DNA of 64,000 nucleotides, taken from positions 558,001 through 622,000 of the forward strand of contig NZ_JAHSTY010000002.1 of assembly GCF_019145355.1 (NCBI RefSeq), written 5' to 3'. The DNA comes from Pseudomonas azadiae. Lineage in GTDB: Bacteria > Pseudomonadota > Gammaproteobacteria > Pseudomonadales > Pseudomonadaceae. Made by a program: the position numbers and the translations under genes. The notes beneath the pieces were generated by a model. That model ran no database searches and was not told the DNA's origin. It was given only the letters and a program-made list of their open reading frames with translations. Below are positions 35,530 through 44,290 of this stretch, piece after piece; within the stretch, counting starts at the first letter, position 1, and each line of letters opens with the position of its first letter.

Positions 35530-35821
35530 TGTGGGAGCAGGCTTGCCTGCGATAGCGGTGTATCAGCGATAGATATGTAGCTGACCTACCGCTATCGCAG
35601 CATAGGTATCTACACAACTTTTAAGGCTGAACAATCTCCCTGTAGTGAGCGGGCTTGTCCCGCGCTGGGCGGCGAAGCCGCCCCAAACCAGGCGAATTGC
35701 GTTTATCTGAAACTGCGCGGTGTCTTTATTGGGGCGGCTTCGCAGCCCAGCGCGGGACAAGCCCGCTCACTACAAAAATGTATAGATACCGGTGGCCATC
35801 GCAGGCAAGCCAGCTCCCACA
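35530..35821. repeat. GGGAGC REPIN split by a second REP pair
   Basis: The left half (TGTGGGAGCAGGCTTGCCTG at 35530) and right half (ATCGCAGGCAAGCCAGCTCC ending at 35821) of a GGGAGC-family pair are 270 bases apart. Between them sits a complete pair of the GTAGTGAGCGGGC family at 35641-35774. The region therefore holds two repeat families nested in each other. Confidence 0.8.
35641..35774. repeat. REP palindrome pair (GTAGTGAGCGGGC family)
   Basis: TGTAGTGAGCGGGCTTGTCC at the left and its complement at the right, with inner GGCGGCGAAGCCGCCCC arms. It is located inside the GGGAGC REPIN. Confidence 0.9.
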
Positions 35822-35841
35822 GTTTGATCGGCGTACGGCCT

Positions 35842-36381
35842 TTAGTTTTTCAGGGCCAGTTCGATCAGCCCATGCAGCTCCTCGACCGTCGGTGGCGCAG
35901 TCGAGAACAGGATGCGAAACACCGTCGGTGCCGCCAACAGGTTGATCAGGTGGTCCACGCTGGGTGGCAAGTCATTCGGATAGCGATCCACAATCGTCTG
36001 CAACTGCGCGCTCAGGATGCTCACGCAGTACCCCGGCGTCACGCTGCATTGCACATCACGCATCATGTTGCGCCCCGGCTCCGAACTCATTTCATCCAGA
36101 TACTGCTCGGCCCAGGCCCGCAAGTCGCCGCGCAGGCTGCCGGTAGTGGCGGGCTCGCTGTCCGGGCGCATGCGTGCCAGGGCCACGTCCGCGAGCAGCG
36201 CCGAGAGGTCGCCCCAGCGCCGGTAAATGGTCGAAGGCGTAACCCCTGCGCGCGCCGCAATCATCGGCACGGTGACACTGGAGCGCTCATGGGCTTCCAG
36301 CAGTTCACGCGTGGCGGTATGCACTGATTCCTGGACCCGGGCACTGCGGCCCCCCGGGCGAAGGCCTTCTTTAATTGCCAT
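35842..36381 (-). CDS. TetR/AcrR-family transcriptional regulator
   Basis: A 179-residue repressor. The helix-turn-helix (about 17-65, SVHTATRELLEAHERSSVTV then PMIAARAGVTPSTIYRRWGD) is typical of TetR; the rest is a helical ligand-binding domain. It is divergent from an MFS exporter gene, separated by 91 bases. A near-perfect 12 bp inverted repeat in that gap is the likely operator. The arrangement predicts repression of the exporter until a drug-like ligand binds. The inducer is unknown. Confidence 0.92.
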   Translation of the reverse strand: MAIKEGLRPGGRSARVQESVHTATRELLEAHERSSVTVPMIAARAGVTPSTIYRRWGDLSALLADVALARMRPDSEPATTGSLRGDLRAWAEQYLDEMSSEPGRNMMRDVQCSVTPGYCVSILSAQLQTIVDRYPNDLPPSVDHLINLLAAPTVFRILFSTAPPTVEELHGLIELALKN

Positions 36382-36432
36382 GCGTAAAACCTTAACACAA
36401 AGAATTTGCTTTAAGCGCTCCCTGGTAGCACA

Positions 36433-36465
36433 CTCCGCAAAAGCAAAATATTAGCTTTAGCGGAG
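36433..36465. promoter_or_regulatory. Probable TetR operator
   Basis: CTCCGCAAAAGC (36433-36444) and GCTTTAGCGGAG (36454-36465) form an inverted repeat with 11 of 12 matching positions and a 9-base AT-rich centre. It lies between the divergent TetR and MFS genes and covers the MFS ribosome binding site. Confidence 0.75.
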
Positions 36466-36472
36466 CGTGCCC

Positions 36473-37666
36473 ATGTCCAGCCCTGTTTCTCATCGTTCCA
36501 GCCTGGTGTTCCTCGCGATCACCCTGCTGACATTTCTCGCCGCATCCAGTGCGCCAACGCCGTTGTACCACCTGTATCAGGAAGGCCTGCATTTTTCGGC
36601 GGGCATGCTCACGCTGGTTTTCGGGGTCTACGCCTTGAGCCTGTTGGTGGCGCTGTTGACCGTGGGTTCACTGTCGGACCATCTGGGGCGCAAGCCGGTG
36701 ATTTTTGCCGCACTGCTCCTGAATATGCTCGCGATGCTGCTGTTCATCAATGAAGGCAGCGTCGCCTGGTTGATTGCCGCGCGGACCTTGCAGGGATTCG
36801 CCACCGGCATGGCCACCGCCGTGTTGGGCGCCGCCTTGCTTGACACGGATCGCCAGCAGGGGCCGCTGGTCAATAGCGTAGCGCCTTTGCTTGGGATGGC
36901 CTGCGGGGCGATGGGCAGCAGTTTGCTGGTGGAGTTCGCGCCACTGCCAACCCAGTTGATCTACTGGACGCTGCTCGCGCTGATGCTGTTACAGGCCGTG
37001 TATGTATGGCGCCTGGCGGAAACCGTCAGTCGCATCCCCGGCGCACTCGCTTCTTTGCGCCCGACCCTGCATGTACCGCCGCAAGCGCGCCGGGCACTAT
37101 GGCTGGCCTTGCCGGTCGATGTGGCGGTGTGGGCAATGGGTGGGTTTTATTTGTCGCTGGCGCCTTCACTGGTACGGGCGGCGACGGGCTCCACCTCCAA
37201 TTTGATCGGTGGCGGTCTGGTGGCCGTGCTCACGCTGAGCGGGGCGCTGATGATTTTCAGCCTGCGCAACCGCCCGGCCGACAAGGTGTTGCGCCTGGGC
37301 GCCGGGTTGCTGGCCGTAGGGGTGACGTTGATCCTCACGGCCGTACACAGCGCCAGCCTGCCGCTGTTCTTCGTCGCCACCCTGATCGCCGGCAGCGGTT
37401 TTGGCGCGGGCTTTCTCGGTGCCTTGCGCAGCGTGGTGCCGCTGGCCTTGCCCCACGAGCGCGCGGGGCTGATGTCGGCGTTCTATGTGTTGAGCTACCT
37501 GGCGTTCTGTTTGCCGTCCCTGCTGGCGGGTAACCTGATTCGCAGCTTCGGCCTGATCGCCACCACCGATGGCTACGGCGCGGTGCTCATCGTGTTGTCC
37601 GTCGGTGCCCTGATCGCTCTGCTGCTGCAGGATTCGGCGCGGGCCAGGGCGACGACGGGGGACTGA
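36473..37666 (+). CDS. MFS exporter
   Basis: A 397-residue major facilitator with twelve predicted helices. The loop motif GSLSDHLGRKPVIF between helices 2 and 3 is present (about 64-77), as is ARTLQGFATGMATAV in helix 4. It most likely exports drugs or metabolites by proton antiport. The ATG at 36473 has GGAG upstream. The divergent TetR gene and a palindromic operator over the start suggest inducible expression. Confidence 0.92.
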   Translation: MSSPVSHRSSLVFLAITLLTFLAASSAPTPLYHLYQEGLHFSAGMLTLVFGVYALSLLVALLTVGSLSDHLGRKPVIFAALLLNMLAMLLFINEGSVAWLIAARTLQGFATGMATAVLGAALLDTDRQQGPLVNSVAPLLGMACGAMGSSLLVEFAPLPTQLIYWTLLALMLLQAVYVWRLAETVSRIPGALASLRPTLHVPPQARRALWLALPVDVAVWAMGGFYLSLAPSLVRAATGSTSNLIGGGLVAVLTLSGALMIFSLRNRPADKVLRLGAGLLAVGVTLILTAVHSASLPLFFVATLIAGSGFGAGFLGALRSVVPLALPHERAGLMSAFYVLSYLAFCLPSLLAGNLIRSFGLIATTDGYGAVLIVLSVGALIALLLQDSARARATTGD

Positions 37667-37708
37667 TGGGTATAATCGGTGCCCCTATCGCCTGGTCGAG
37701 ATTCAAGC

Positions 37709-38020
37709 ATGAAGATCATCCGCAGCAAGGACTTCACTGGCAGCCGTGCCTGGGAAGCGCTGGACATCGCGAATATGAACGGCATCACCACGCGTCTGCA
37801 CTGGACCGATCAGCCGTATCGCTGGCACGTCAATGACGGCGAAGAAGTGTTCGTAGTGTTGGATGGTCGGGTGCACATGCACTATCGCGATAATGGCTTA
37901 GAACAGGTGGCGGAGCTGGAGGTTGGAGATATCTTCTATGCCAGTATCGGCACCGAGCATGTGGCGCACCCACAGGGGTCGGCGCGTATTCTGGTGATTG
38001 AAAGCGAAGGCAGCGTTTGA
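37709..38020 (+). CDS. Cupin-fold protein
   Basis: A 103-residue single-domain cupin. The first metal-binding segment WHVNDGEEVFVVLDGRVHMH (about 35-54) keeps one His and the Glu of the usual ligand set. The second segment, EHVAHPQG, carries further His residues. It could be a metal-binding enzyme or a sensor. I start at 37709 (MKII); the frame from 37679 adds ten residues without a ribosome site. It lies alone. Confidence 0.85.
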   Translation: MKIIRSKDFTGSRAWEALDIANMNGITTRLHWTDQPYRWHVNDGEEVFVVLDGRVHMHYRDNGLEQVAELEVGDIFYASIGTEHVAHPQGSARILVIESEGSV

Positions 38021-38127
38021 CGCCATATAGGCAAAGTAGATAACAGATAGAGATATTACCCGTTATATAGATATTCGAGCAGGTTCTACCATGCCCTCAC
38101 CCTCATACGAGGAAGAGGATTTCCATC

Positions 38128-39276
38128 ATGACCTGCTCGACCACCCTCAGCTACAGACCCTTTAGTCATCTGACCCGCCCGCGGGAAGTGATTCGCCAGT
38201 TCACCCCGAACTGGTTTGCCGCGACCATGGGCACCGGCGTGCTGGCGCTGGCCCTGGCGCAACTGCCCGTCAATTGGCCCGGCCTGCATGCGGTGGCCGA
38301 AGGACTGTGGTTGTTCACCATCGGCCTGTTTGTCGTGTTCAGCGGGTTGTACGCGGCCCGTTGGCTGATGTACTTCCAAGAGGCGCGGCGAATTTTCGGA
38401 CACTCCACGGTTTCGATGTTCTTCGGCACGATCCCCATGGGCCTTGCGACTATCCTCAATGGCTTGCTGTTTTTCGGCCTGCCGCGCTGGGGCAGCGCCG
38501 TGATACCGCTGGCCGAGGCGCTGTGGTGGCTGGACGTGGCCATGGCGCTGGCTTGCGGCGTGCTTATCCCGTTCATGATGTTCACGCGCCAGGAACACAG
38601 CATCGACCAGATGACGGCCGTCTGGCTGCTGCCGGTGGTTGCCGCCGAAGTGGCCGCCGCCAGCGGTGGCTTGCTCGCGCCGCACCTGGCTGACGCCCAC
38701 GCGCAACTGGTGATGTTGGTCACCAGCTACGTGCTGTGGGCGTTTTCCCTGCCGGTGGCGTTCAGCATCCTGACCATCCTGATGCTGCGCATGGCCTTGC
38801 ACAAACTGCCCCACGCCAATATGGCCGCCTCAAGCTGGCTGGCCTTGGGCCCGATCGGCACGGGTGCCTTGGGCATGCTCCTGTTGGGCGGCGACGCGCC
38901 GGCGATCTTCGCGGCCAATGGTTTGCCCGGTGTCGGTGACATGGCCGACGGTCTCGGGCTGGTGGCGGGCATTACGCTGTGGGGCTTCGGCCTCTGGTGG
39001 ATGCTCATCGCGGTGTTGATTACCCTGCGTTATCTGCGCGCCGGTATCCCGTTCAACCTGGGCTGGTGGGGGTTTACCTTCCCGTTGGGGGTGTACGCGC
39101 TGGCGACGCTGAAGCTGGCGAACCTGCTGCAGTTGGGCTTCTTCAGCGTATTGGGCAGTGTGCTGGTGGTAGCGTTGGCGCTGATGTGGCTGATCGTCGC
39201 CACGCGCACCGTGCAGGGCGCGTACAAAGGTGAGCTTTTTGTTTCTCCGTGTATTGCGGGACTAGCGAATAAGTAA
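38128..39276 (+). CDS. TDT/SLAC1-family transporter
   Basis: A 382-residue inner-membrane protein with ten predicted helices. FTPNWFAATMGTGVLALALA near residue 26 and FFGTIPMGLATILNG near residue 98 are signatures of the tellurite-resistance/dicarboxylate transporter (TehA, SLAC1) family. Members form anion channels or export sulfite or dicarboxylates. Length and layout are normal. A GAGGAAGAGGA ribosome site precedes the ATG. The anion is not known. Confidence 0.9.
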   Translation: MTCSTTLSYRPFSHLTRPREVIRQFTPNWFAATMGTGVLALALAQLPVNWPGLHAVAEGLWLFTIGLFVVFSGLYAARWLMYFQEARRIFGHSTVSMFFGTIPMGLATILNGLLFFGLPRWGSAVIPLAEALWWLDVAMALACGVLIPFMMFTRQEHSIDQMTAVWLLPVVAAEVAAASGGLLAPHLADAHAQLVMLVTSYVLWAFSLPVAFSILTILMLRMALHKLPHANMAASSWLALGPIGTGALGMLLLGGDAPAIFAANGLPGVGDMADGLGLVAGITLWGFGLWWMLIAVLITLRYLRAGIPFNLGWWGFTFPLGVYALATLKLANLLQLGFFSVLGSVLVVALALMWLIVATRTVQGAYKGELFVSPCIAGLANK

Positions 39277-39343
39277 GCGGGATTAGGTAGAGTCGTGGCC
39301 TGAATGCTTTTACAAAAAAATAGGCCACCCAGGAACACGGACG

Positions 39344-41212
39344 ATGAGCCACCCCTCGCAATTCACCTTGCTGCGCACACGGCGCTTCCTGCCGTTTTTC
39401 ATCACCCAGTTGCTGGGCGCGTTCAACGACAACATCTTCAAGCAATCGCTGATCCTGGCCATTCTCTACAAGCTCAGCATCGAGGGCGACCGCTCCATTT
39501 GGGTCAACCTGTGCGCGTTGCTGTTCATCCTGCCGTTCTTTCTGTTCTCGGCGCTGGCCGGGCAGTTTGGCGAGAAATTCAACAAGGACGCCTTGATCCG
39601 CGCGATCAAGATCGGCGAGATCGTGATCATGGCCGTGGGCGCCACCGGTTTCCTGACCAACCACCTGGAATTGATGCTGCTGGCGCTGTTTGCCATGGGC
39701 ACCCATTCGGCGCTGTTCGGGCCGGTCAAATACTCGATCATGCCCCAGGCCCTGCACGACGATGAGCTGGTGGGCGGCAACGGCCTGGTGGAAATGGGCA
39801 CGTTCCTGGCGATCCTGGCGGGCACCATTGGCGCCGGGATCATGATGTCGTCCACCCATTACGCGCCGGTGGTGGCGGTGGCGATCGTCTCCGTGGCGGT
39901 GCTGGGTTACCTGGCCAGCCGCAGTATTCCGCGGGCGGCGGCGTCGACGCCTGGGTTGCGTTTGAACTGGAACATTTTCAGCCAATCCTGGGCCACGTTG
40001 CGCCTGGGTCTGGGGCAGACGCCGGCCGTTTCGCGGTCCATCGTCGGGAACTCGTGGTTCTGGTTCGTTGGCGCGATCTACCTGACGCAGATCCCGGCCT
40101 ATGCCAAAGAATGGCTGTACGGCGACGAAACCGTGGTGACGCTGATCCTCACCGTATTCTCGGTGGGTATCGCACTGGGTTCGATGCTCTGCGAAAAGCT
40201 CTCCGGGCGTAAGGTCGAAATCGGCCTGGTGCCGTTCGGCTCGTTCGGCCTGACCGTGTTCGGCTTGTTGCTGTGGTGGCACTCCGGCGGTTTCCCGCAG
40301 AACGTGCAGGCCAACGACTGGCTCGCCGTGCTCGGTTATGGCCAGGCGTGGTGGGTGCTGTTTGATATTCTCGGCCTGGGCGTGTTCGGCGGCTTTTATA
40401 TTGTGCCGCTGTATGCGCTGATCCAGTCGCGCACTGCCGAGCACGAGCGTGCACGCGTGATCGCCGCCAACAACATTCTCAATGCCTTGTTCATGGTGGT
40501 CTCGGCGGTCGTGTCGATCCTGCTGCTGAGCGTGGCCAAGCTGTCGATCCCCGAGCTGTTCCTGGTGGTGTCGCTGCTCAACATCGCGGTCAACACCTAT
40601 ATCTTCAGGATCGTGCCCGAGTTCACCATGCGTTTCATGATCTGGCTGCTCAGCCATTCGATGTACCGCGTGGAGCACCGCAACCTTGCCGCCATCCCGG
40701 ACGAAGGCGCGGCGTTGCTGGTGTGCAATCACGTTTCGTTTGTTGATGCGCTATTGATTGGCGGCGCGGTGCGGCGGCCGATTCGCTTTGTCATGTACTA
40801 CAAGATCTACCGTTTGCCGGTGCTCAACTTTATCTTTCGCACCGCCGGGGCAATTCCGATTGCCGGGCGCAATGAAGATATCCAGATCTACGAAAAGGCC
40901 TTCACGCGGATTGCGCAGTACCTGAAGGAAGGGGAGTTGGTGTGCATCTTCCCGGAAGGCAAGTTAACCGCTGATGGCGAGATGAACGCGTTTCGCGGTG
41001 GCGTGACGCGCATTCTGGAGGAAACGGCGGTGCCGGTGATTCCGATGGCGCTGCAGGGGTTGTGGGGGAGTTTCTTCAGTCGCGATCCGAACAAGGGGTT
41101 CTTGCGTCGGATCTGGTCACGGGTGGTGTTGGTGGCGGGTGAGCCGGTGGACGGGCCGACACCGGCGCGGTTGCAGGAGGTGGTGAGCGGGTTGCGGGGG
41201 AGTGTCAGGTAG
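39344..41212 (+). CDS. MFS transporter fused to PlsC-type acyltransferase
   Basis: A 622-residue fusion. Residues about 1-410 form a twelve-helix MFS domain resembling LplT. Residues about 430-620 are a PlsC-like acyltransferase with the motif NHVSFVDALL (block I, NHxSxxD form) and FPEGKLT (block III). The combination is like LplT plus Aas without the ligase domain and suggests uptake and re-acylation of lysophospholipids. It is a single gene; the architecture is known in Pseudomonas. Confidence 0.9.
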   Translation: MSHPSQFTLLRTRRFLPFFITQLLGAFNDNIFKQSLILAILYKLSIEGDRSIWVNLCALLFILPFFLFSALAGQFGEKFNKDALIRAIKIGEIVIMAVGATGFLTNHLELMLLALFAMGTHSALFGPVKYSIMPQALHDDELVGGNGLVEMGTFLAILAGTIGAGIMMSSTHYAPVVAVAIVSVAVLGYLASRSIPRAAASTPGLRLNWNIFSQSWATLRLGLGQTPAVSRSIVGNSWFWFVGAIYLTQIPAYAKEWLYGDETVVTLILTVFSVGIALGSMLCEKLSGRKVEIGLVPFGSFGLTVFGLLLWWHSGGFPQNVQANDWLAVLGYGQAWWVLFDILGLGVFGGFYIVPLYALIQSRTAEHERARVIAANNILNALFMVVSAVVSILLLSVAKLSIPELFLVVSLLNIAVNTYIFRIVPEFTMRFMIWLLSHSMYRVEHRNLAAIPDEGAALLVCNHVSFVDALLIGGAVRRPIRFVMYYKIYRLPVLNFIFRTAGAIPIAGRNEDIQIYEKAFTRIAQYLKEGELVCIFPEGKLTADGEMNAFRGGVTRILEETAVPVIPMALQGLWGSFFSRDPNKGFLRRIWSRVVLVAGEPVDGPTPARLQEVVSGLRGSVR

Positions 41213-41234
41213 TTTTTGTGGTGGATCTACCGGC

Positions 41235-41322
41235 CTTTCGCAGGCAAGCCAGCTCCCACATTTGACCGAGTTGTTCATGTGAATACGGTCAAATGTGGGA
41301 GCTGGCTTGCCTGCGAAGGCGC
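41235..41322. repeat. Two GGGAGC REP units, back to back
   Basis: The two units face in the opposite sense to the other pairs: CGCAGGCAAGCCAGCTCCCA comes first and TGTGGGAGCTGGCTTGCCTG second. An inner inverted repeat TTTGACCG/CGGTCAAA joins them. Confidence 0.85.
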
Positions 41323-41329
41323 TAGTGGC

Positions 41330-41644
41330 CTAAGTGCTGATCTTGAGACCAATGAGCCCGCAAATGATCAACGCCACACTGGCCAGCCTGAACAACGCCA
41401 TGGACTCCCCAAACAGAATAATCCCGGCGATCACCGTGCCCACGGCACCCACGCCGGTCCAGATCGCGTAGGCGGTGCCCAGGGGCAGCTCTTTCATCGC
41501 CAACCCCAGCAGGCCGAGGCTCACAGCCATGGCGGCAATTGTCAGGACGGTGGGCAATGGCTTGCTGAAACCGTCGGTGTACTTCAGGCCAACGGCCCAG
41601 CCGACTTCAAACAAACCCGCAAAAAACAGAATGATCCAGGACAT
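41330..41644 (-). CDS. gdx: Guanidinium exporter Gdx (SugE-type SMR protein)
   Basis: A 104-residue small multidrug resistance protein with four helices. [20 protein letters not shown] with the conserved Glu13 and the SugE/Gdx-type [15 protein letters not shown] are present, so it belongs to the guanidinium exporters rather than to the EmrE drug pumps. This is strongly supported by a guanidine-II riboswitch in the 5' leader. AGGAGG lies seven bases before the ATG. The exporter should remove guanidinium in exchange for protons. Confidence 0.93.
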   Translation of the reverse strand: MSWIILFFAGLFEVGWAVGLKYTDGFSKPLPTVLTIAAMAVSLGLLGLAMKELPLGTAYAIWTGVGAVGTVIAGIILFGESMALFRLASVALIICGLIGLKIST

Positions 41645-41665
41645 GATGACCTCCTACCGTTAGGT

Positions 41666-41716
41666 GGGGTCGTCCCCGGATTAGGCGCTTGAGAGCGTCG
41701 CGGGGTCGTCCCCGCG
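41666..41716 (-). promoter_or_regulatory. Guanidine-II riboswitch (mini-ykkC)
   Basis: On the minus strand two hairpins, each with an ACGA loop in a GGGGACGACCCC context (41716-41699 and 41677-41666), stand upstream of the AGGAGG of gdx. This is the defining structure of the mini-ykkC motif. Guanidine binding should free the ribosome site. Confidence 0.93.
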
Positions 41717-41749
41717 AAGCCGGTAGAGTGCCCAAAAGTGCTCGGCCGA

Positions 41750-42715
41750 TCAAGCCTGCGGGGTGTTCTCCAAGACGCGACGGTCTTCCTTTTCGCTCAT
41801 GCGACGGAAGTAGGTCGACAGCAGTGCCCCGGAAATATTGTGCCAGACGCTGAACAACGCACTCGGCACCGCCGCCAGCGGCGAAAAATGCGCACTGGCC
41901 AGCGCGGCGCCCAGCCCTGAGTTCTGCATGCCCACTTCCAGCGCCAGCGACTTGCGCTGCGCCAACGGCAACTTGAAGACGCGGCCGGTGAAATAGCCCA
42001 GCAGGTAACCGAAGCTGTTGTGCAGCATCACCACCGCCATGATCAACAGGCCCGACTCGGCAATCTTCGCCTGGCTCGCCGCGACCACCGCCGCGACGAT
42101 GATCACGATGCTCACCACCGACACCAGCGGCAACACGTCCACCGCATGGCGCACCCGCTCGCCGAGCACACGTTGCGCCAGTACGCCCAGCACGATCGGC
42201 AACAGCACCACTTGCAGGATCGACCAGAACAACTCCATGAATGACACCGGCAGCCAGGCCGAGGCCAGCAACCAGATCAGCGCCGGCGTGAGCAGCGGCG
42301 CGAGGAGGGTGGTGACGGCGGCGATGGCCACCGACAACGCCAGGTCGCCCCGCGCCAGCCAGGTCATCACGTTGGACGAGGTGCCGCTTGGGCAGCAACC
42401 GACCAGGATCACGCCGACGGCAATTTCCGGCGGCAGGTGAAAAGCCTGGCACAGCAACCAGGCCACGCCCGGCATGATCACAAAATGCGCGACCACGCCC
42501 AGGGCCACGCGCCACGGATGGCGGGCGACCTCGGCGAAGTCGTCCATCTTGAGGGTCAGCCCCATGCCGAACATCACCAGGCCCAACAGTGGGACGATGG
42601 CGCTTTTAAGGCCGATGAACCAGCCGGGTTCGAGGAAGGCGACGACGGCGAAAATCAACACCCAATAGGCGAAGGTATTGCCGACGAAACGGCTCAAGGC
42701 GGCGAGTGCGCGCAT
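41750..42715 (-). CDS. Bile acid:sodium symporter family protein
   Basis: A 321-residue membrane protein with nine to ten helices. GLVMFGMGLTLKMDDFAEVA (about 46-65), LVGCCPSGTSSNVMTWLARG (about 104-123) and EVGMQNSGLGAALASAHF (about 258-275) are the BASS family signatures, including sodium-site residues. Bacterial members move organic anions such as pantoate or 2-keto acids; the substrate is unknown. It lies just upstream of gdx on the same strand, but the riboswitch has its own promoter space. Confidence 0.92.
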   Translation of the reverse strand: MRALAALSRFVGNTFAYWVLIFAVVAFLEPGWFIGLKSAIVPLLGLVMFGMGLTLKMDDFAEVARHPWRVALGVVAHFVIMPGVAWLLCQAFHLPPEIAVGVILVGCCPSGTSSNVMTWLARGDLALSVAIAAVTTLLAPLLTPALIWLLASAWLPVSFMELFWSILQVVLLPIVLGVLAQRVLGERVRHAVDVLPLVSVVSIVIIVAAVVAASQAKIAESGLLIMAVVMLHNSFGYLLGYFTGRVFKLPLAQRKSLALEVGMQNSGLGAALASAHFSPLAAVPSALFSVWHNISGALLSTYFRRMSEKEDRRVLENTPQA

Positions 42716-42777
42716 GGGGATGTCCTTTTTTTAGAGTGCTGGGAGTGGAACCCCGATCGAATGGGGGAACTGGCTGG

Positions 42778-42864
42778 TGTGGGAGCTGGCTTGCCTGCGA
42801 TAGCATCAACTCGATCTAAATCAAGACCGAGGTGCCTGCATCGCGGGCAAGCCCGGCTCCCACA
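42778..42864. repeat. REPIN (GGGAGC family)
   Basis: A facing pair, TGTGGGAGCTGGCTTGCCTG and a slightly diverged GCATCGCGGGCAAGCCCGGC ending in TCCCACA, between the symporter gene and rdgC. Confidence 0.9.
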
Positions 42865-42896
42865 CAAGCCGTGCCCACATAAGGCCTGTGTCGCCT

Positions 42897-43817
42897 CTAG
42901 ATACCCTGCGGAGTCTCTTCACCACCGAGGGCTTCAACCAACGCCGGCAGGAACTCACCAAACGTCAGCATCATCAGGGTAAAGCTCGCATCCAGTTGGC
43001 CCAGGGCTTCTTCACCACCGTCCTGTTCCGCCTGGTCCTGCAGCAGGTCTTCGAACTTCAGGCGTTTGACGGTCATCTTGTCGTCGAGCATGAAGGACAA
43101 TTTGTCCTGCCAGGCCAGGGACAGTTGGGTCACGACTTTGCCTGTGGTCAGGTGCAGCTGGATCTCTTCGCCGGTCAGGTCCTGGCGCTTGCAACGCACA
43201 ATGCCGCCGTCTTCGTGGGTGTCGCGCAGCTCGCATTCGTCGAGGACGAAGAAGTCATCGGCCGGCTTTTGGGTGGTGACCCAGTCGGTCATGATTGCGG
43301 TTGGCGCGGTTTTCACCGTCAGTGGGCGAACCGGCAGGGTGCCGATCACTTCACGCAGGGTCGACAGCAAGTCTTCGGCGCGTTTCGGGCTCGCCGAGTT
43401 CACCAGGATCAGGCCCTGTTTCGGCGCGATGGCGGCGAAGGTCGACGAGCGACGGATAAACGCGCGCGGCAGGAAGGCCTGGATGATTTCATCCTTGATC
43501 TGGTCGCGTTCCTTCTTGTAGACCTTGCGCATCTGCTCGGCCTCGATCTCTTCGACCTTTTCCTTGAGCGCGTCACGTACGACGCTGCCCGGCAGGATGC
43601 GTTCTTCCTTGCGCGCGGCGATCAGCAAAAAGTCTCCGCTGACGTGTACCAACGGCGCGTCTTCACCTTTACCAAACGGCGCGACGAAACCGTAAGTGGT
43701 CAGTTCCTGGCTTGCGCAAGGGCGCGCCAGTTTGGTGGCCATGGCCGCTTCCAACGCCTCGGCATCAACAGGCAGATCTTGGGTCAGGCGATAGATAAGC
43801 AGGTTCTTGAACCACAT
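42897..43817 (-). CDS. rdgC: Recombination-associated protein RdgC
   Basis: A 306-residue DNA-binding protein that forms a ring on double-stranded DNA and limits RecA. The start [11 protein letters not shown] and the internal SLTKLA-like [20 protein letters not shown], plus the late KRLKFEDLL, match RdgC. The length is normal for Pseudomonas. I use the ATG at 43817, which has AGGAG upstream; the ORF extends eight codons further. It is monocistronic. Confidence 0.97.
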   Translation of the reverse strand: MWFKNLLIYRLTQDLPVDAEALEAAMATKLARPCASQELTTYGFVAPFGKGEDAPLVHVSGDFLLIAARKEERILPGSVVRDALKEKVEEIEAEQMRKVYKKERDQIKDEIIQAFLPRAFIRRSSTFAAIAPKQGLILVNSASPKRAEDLLSTLREVIGTLPVRPLTVKTAPTAIMTDWVTTQKPADDFFVLDECELRDTHEDGGIVRCKRQDLTGEEIQLHLTTGKVVTQLSLAWQDKLSFMLDDKMTVKRLKFEDLLQDQAEQDGGEEALGQLDASFTLMMLTFGEFLPALVEALGGEETPQGI

Positions 43818-43927
43818 GGGGTGAGTCTCTCCTTTATACAAAGGGGGGCATTATTCTCTTGATAACGTCCCAGGCCAACCCTGCCTAAGCCATTGGAAGC
43901 TATCAAAAAAAAGATTTAAGAAAGTGC

Positions 43928-43956
43928 TTGCCAGACCCAGGGTCGCTCCGTAGAAT
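43928..43956 (+). promoter_or_regulatory. Sigma-70 promoter of tRNA-Val/Asp operon
   Basis: TTGCCA at 43928-43933 and TAGAAT at 43951-43956 are 17 bases apart and followed by the GC-rich GCGCGCC discriminator seen before the first tRNA cluster. Confidence 0.8.
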
Positions 43957-43976
43957 GCGCGCCACACCGAAACGAA

Positions 43977-44052
43977 GGGTGATTAGCTCAGCTGGGAGAG
44001 CATCTGCCTTACAAGCAGAGGGTCGGCGGTTCGATCCCGTCATCACCCACCA
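43977..44052 (+). tRNA. tRNA-Val (anticodon TAC)
   Basis: A 76-nt cloverleaf: acceptor GGGTGAT pairs with ATCACCC, the end ACCA is encoded, and the anticodon loop CTTACAA gives TAC. Left member of the left array. Confidence 0.97.
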
Positions 44053-44071
44053 TTCGCTTCAAGTGTTACGC

Positions 44072-44148
44072 GCAGCGGTAGTTCAGTCGGTTAGAATACC
44101 GGCCTGTCACGCCGGGGGTCGCGGGTTCGAGTCCCGTCCGCTGCGCCA
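44072..44148 (+). tRNA. tRNA-Asp (anticodon GTC)
   Basis: A 77-nt cloverleaf: acceptor GCAGCGG pairs with CCGCTGC, the end GCCA is encoded, and the anticodon loop CTGTCAC gives GTC. Confidence 0.97.
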
Positions 44149-44191
44149 TATTCGGTAACCTGGAACACTGAACGCCAGGTCACCACAGGAA

Positions 44192-44215
44192 GCCCGCTCA
44201 ATGAGCGGGCTTTTT
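44192..44215 (+). terminator. Terminator of the left tRNA-Val/Asp array
   Basis: GCCCGCT pairs with AGCGGGC (44192-44198 with 44204-44210), followed by five Ts. A near-identical hairpin ends the right array. Confidence 0.85.
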
Positions 44216-44239
44216 GCTATCTGGGGTTTGCAAAACCCA

Positions 44240-44280
44240 AAAAACGCCGCCGATCATTTCCAATGATCGGCGGCGTTTTT
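44240..44280 (-). terminator. Terminator of the siderophore receptor operon
   Basis: An 18 bp stem (44240-44257 with 44263-44280) with T runs on both sides, just after the receptor stop codon. Confidence 0.9.
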
Positions 44281-44290
44281 TATGGGGCAA

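Noticed and set aside
43928..44158. ORF of 76 codons across the tRNA-Val and tRNA-Asp genes
   Set aside because: It translates the tRNA genes; the same artefact appears over the second array.
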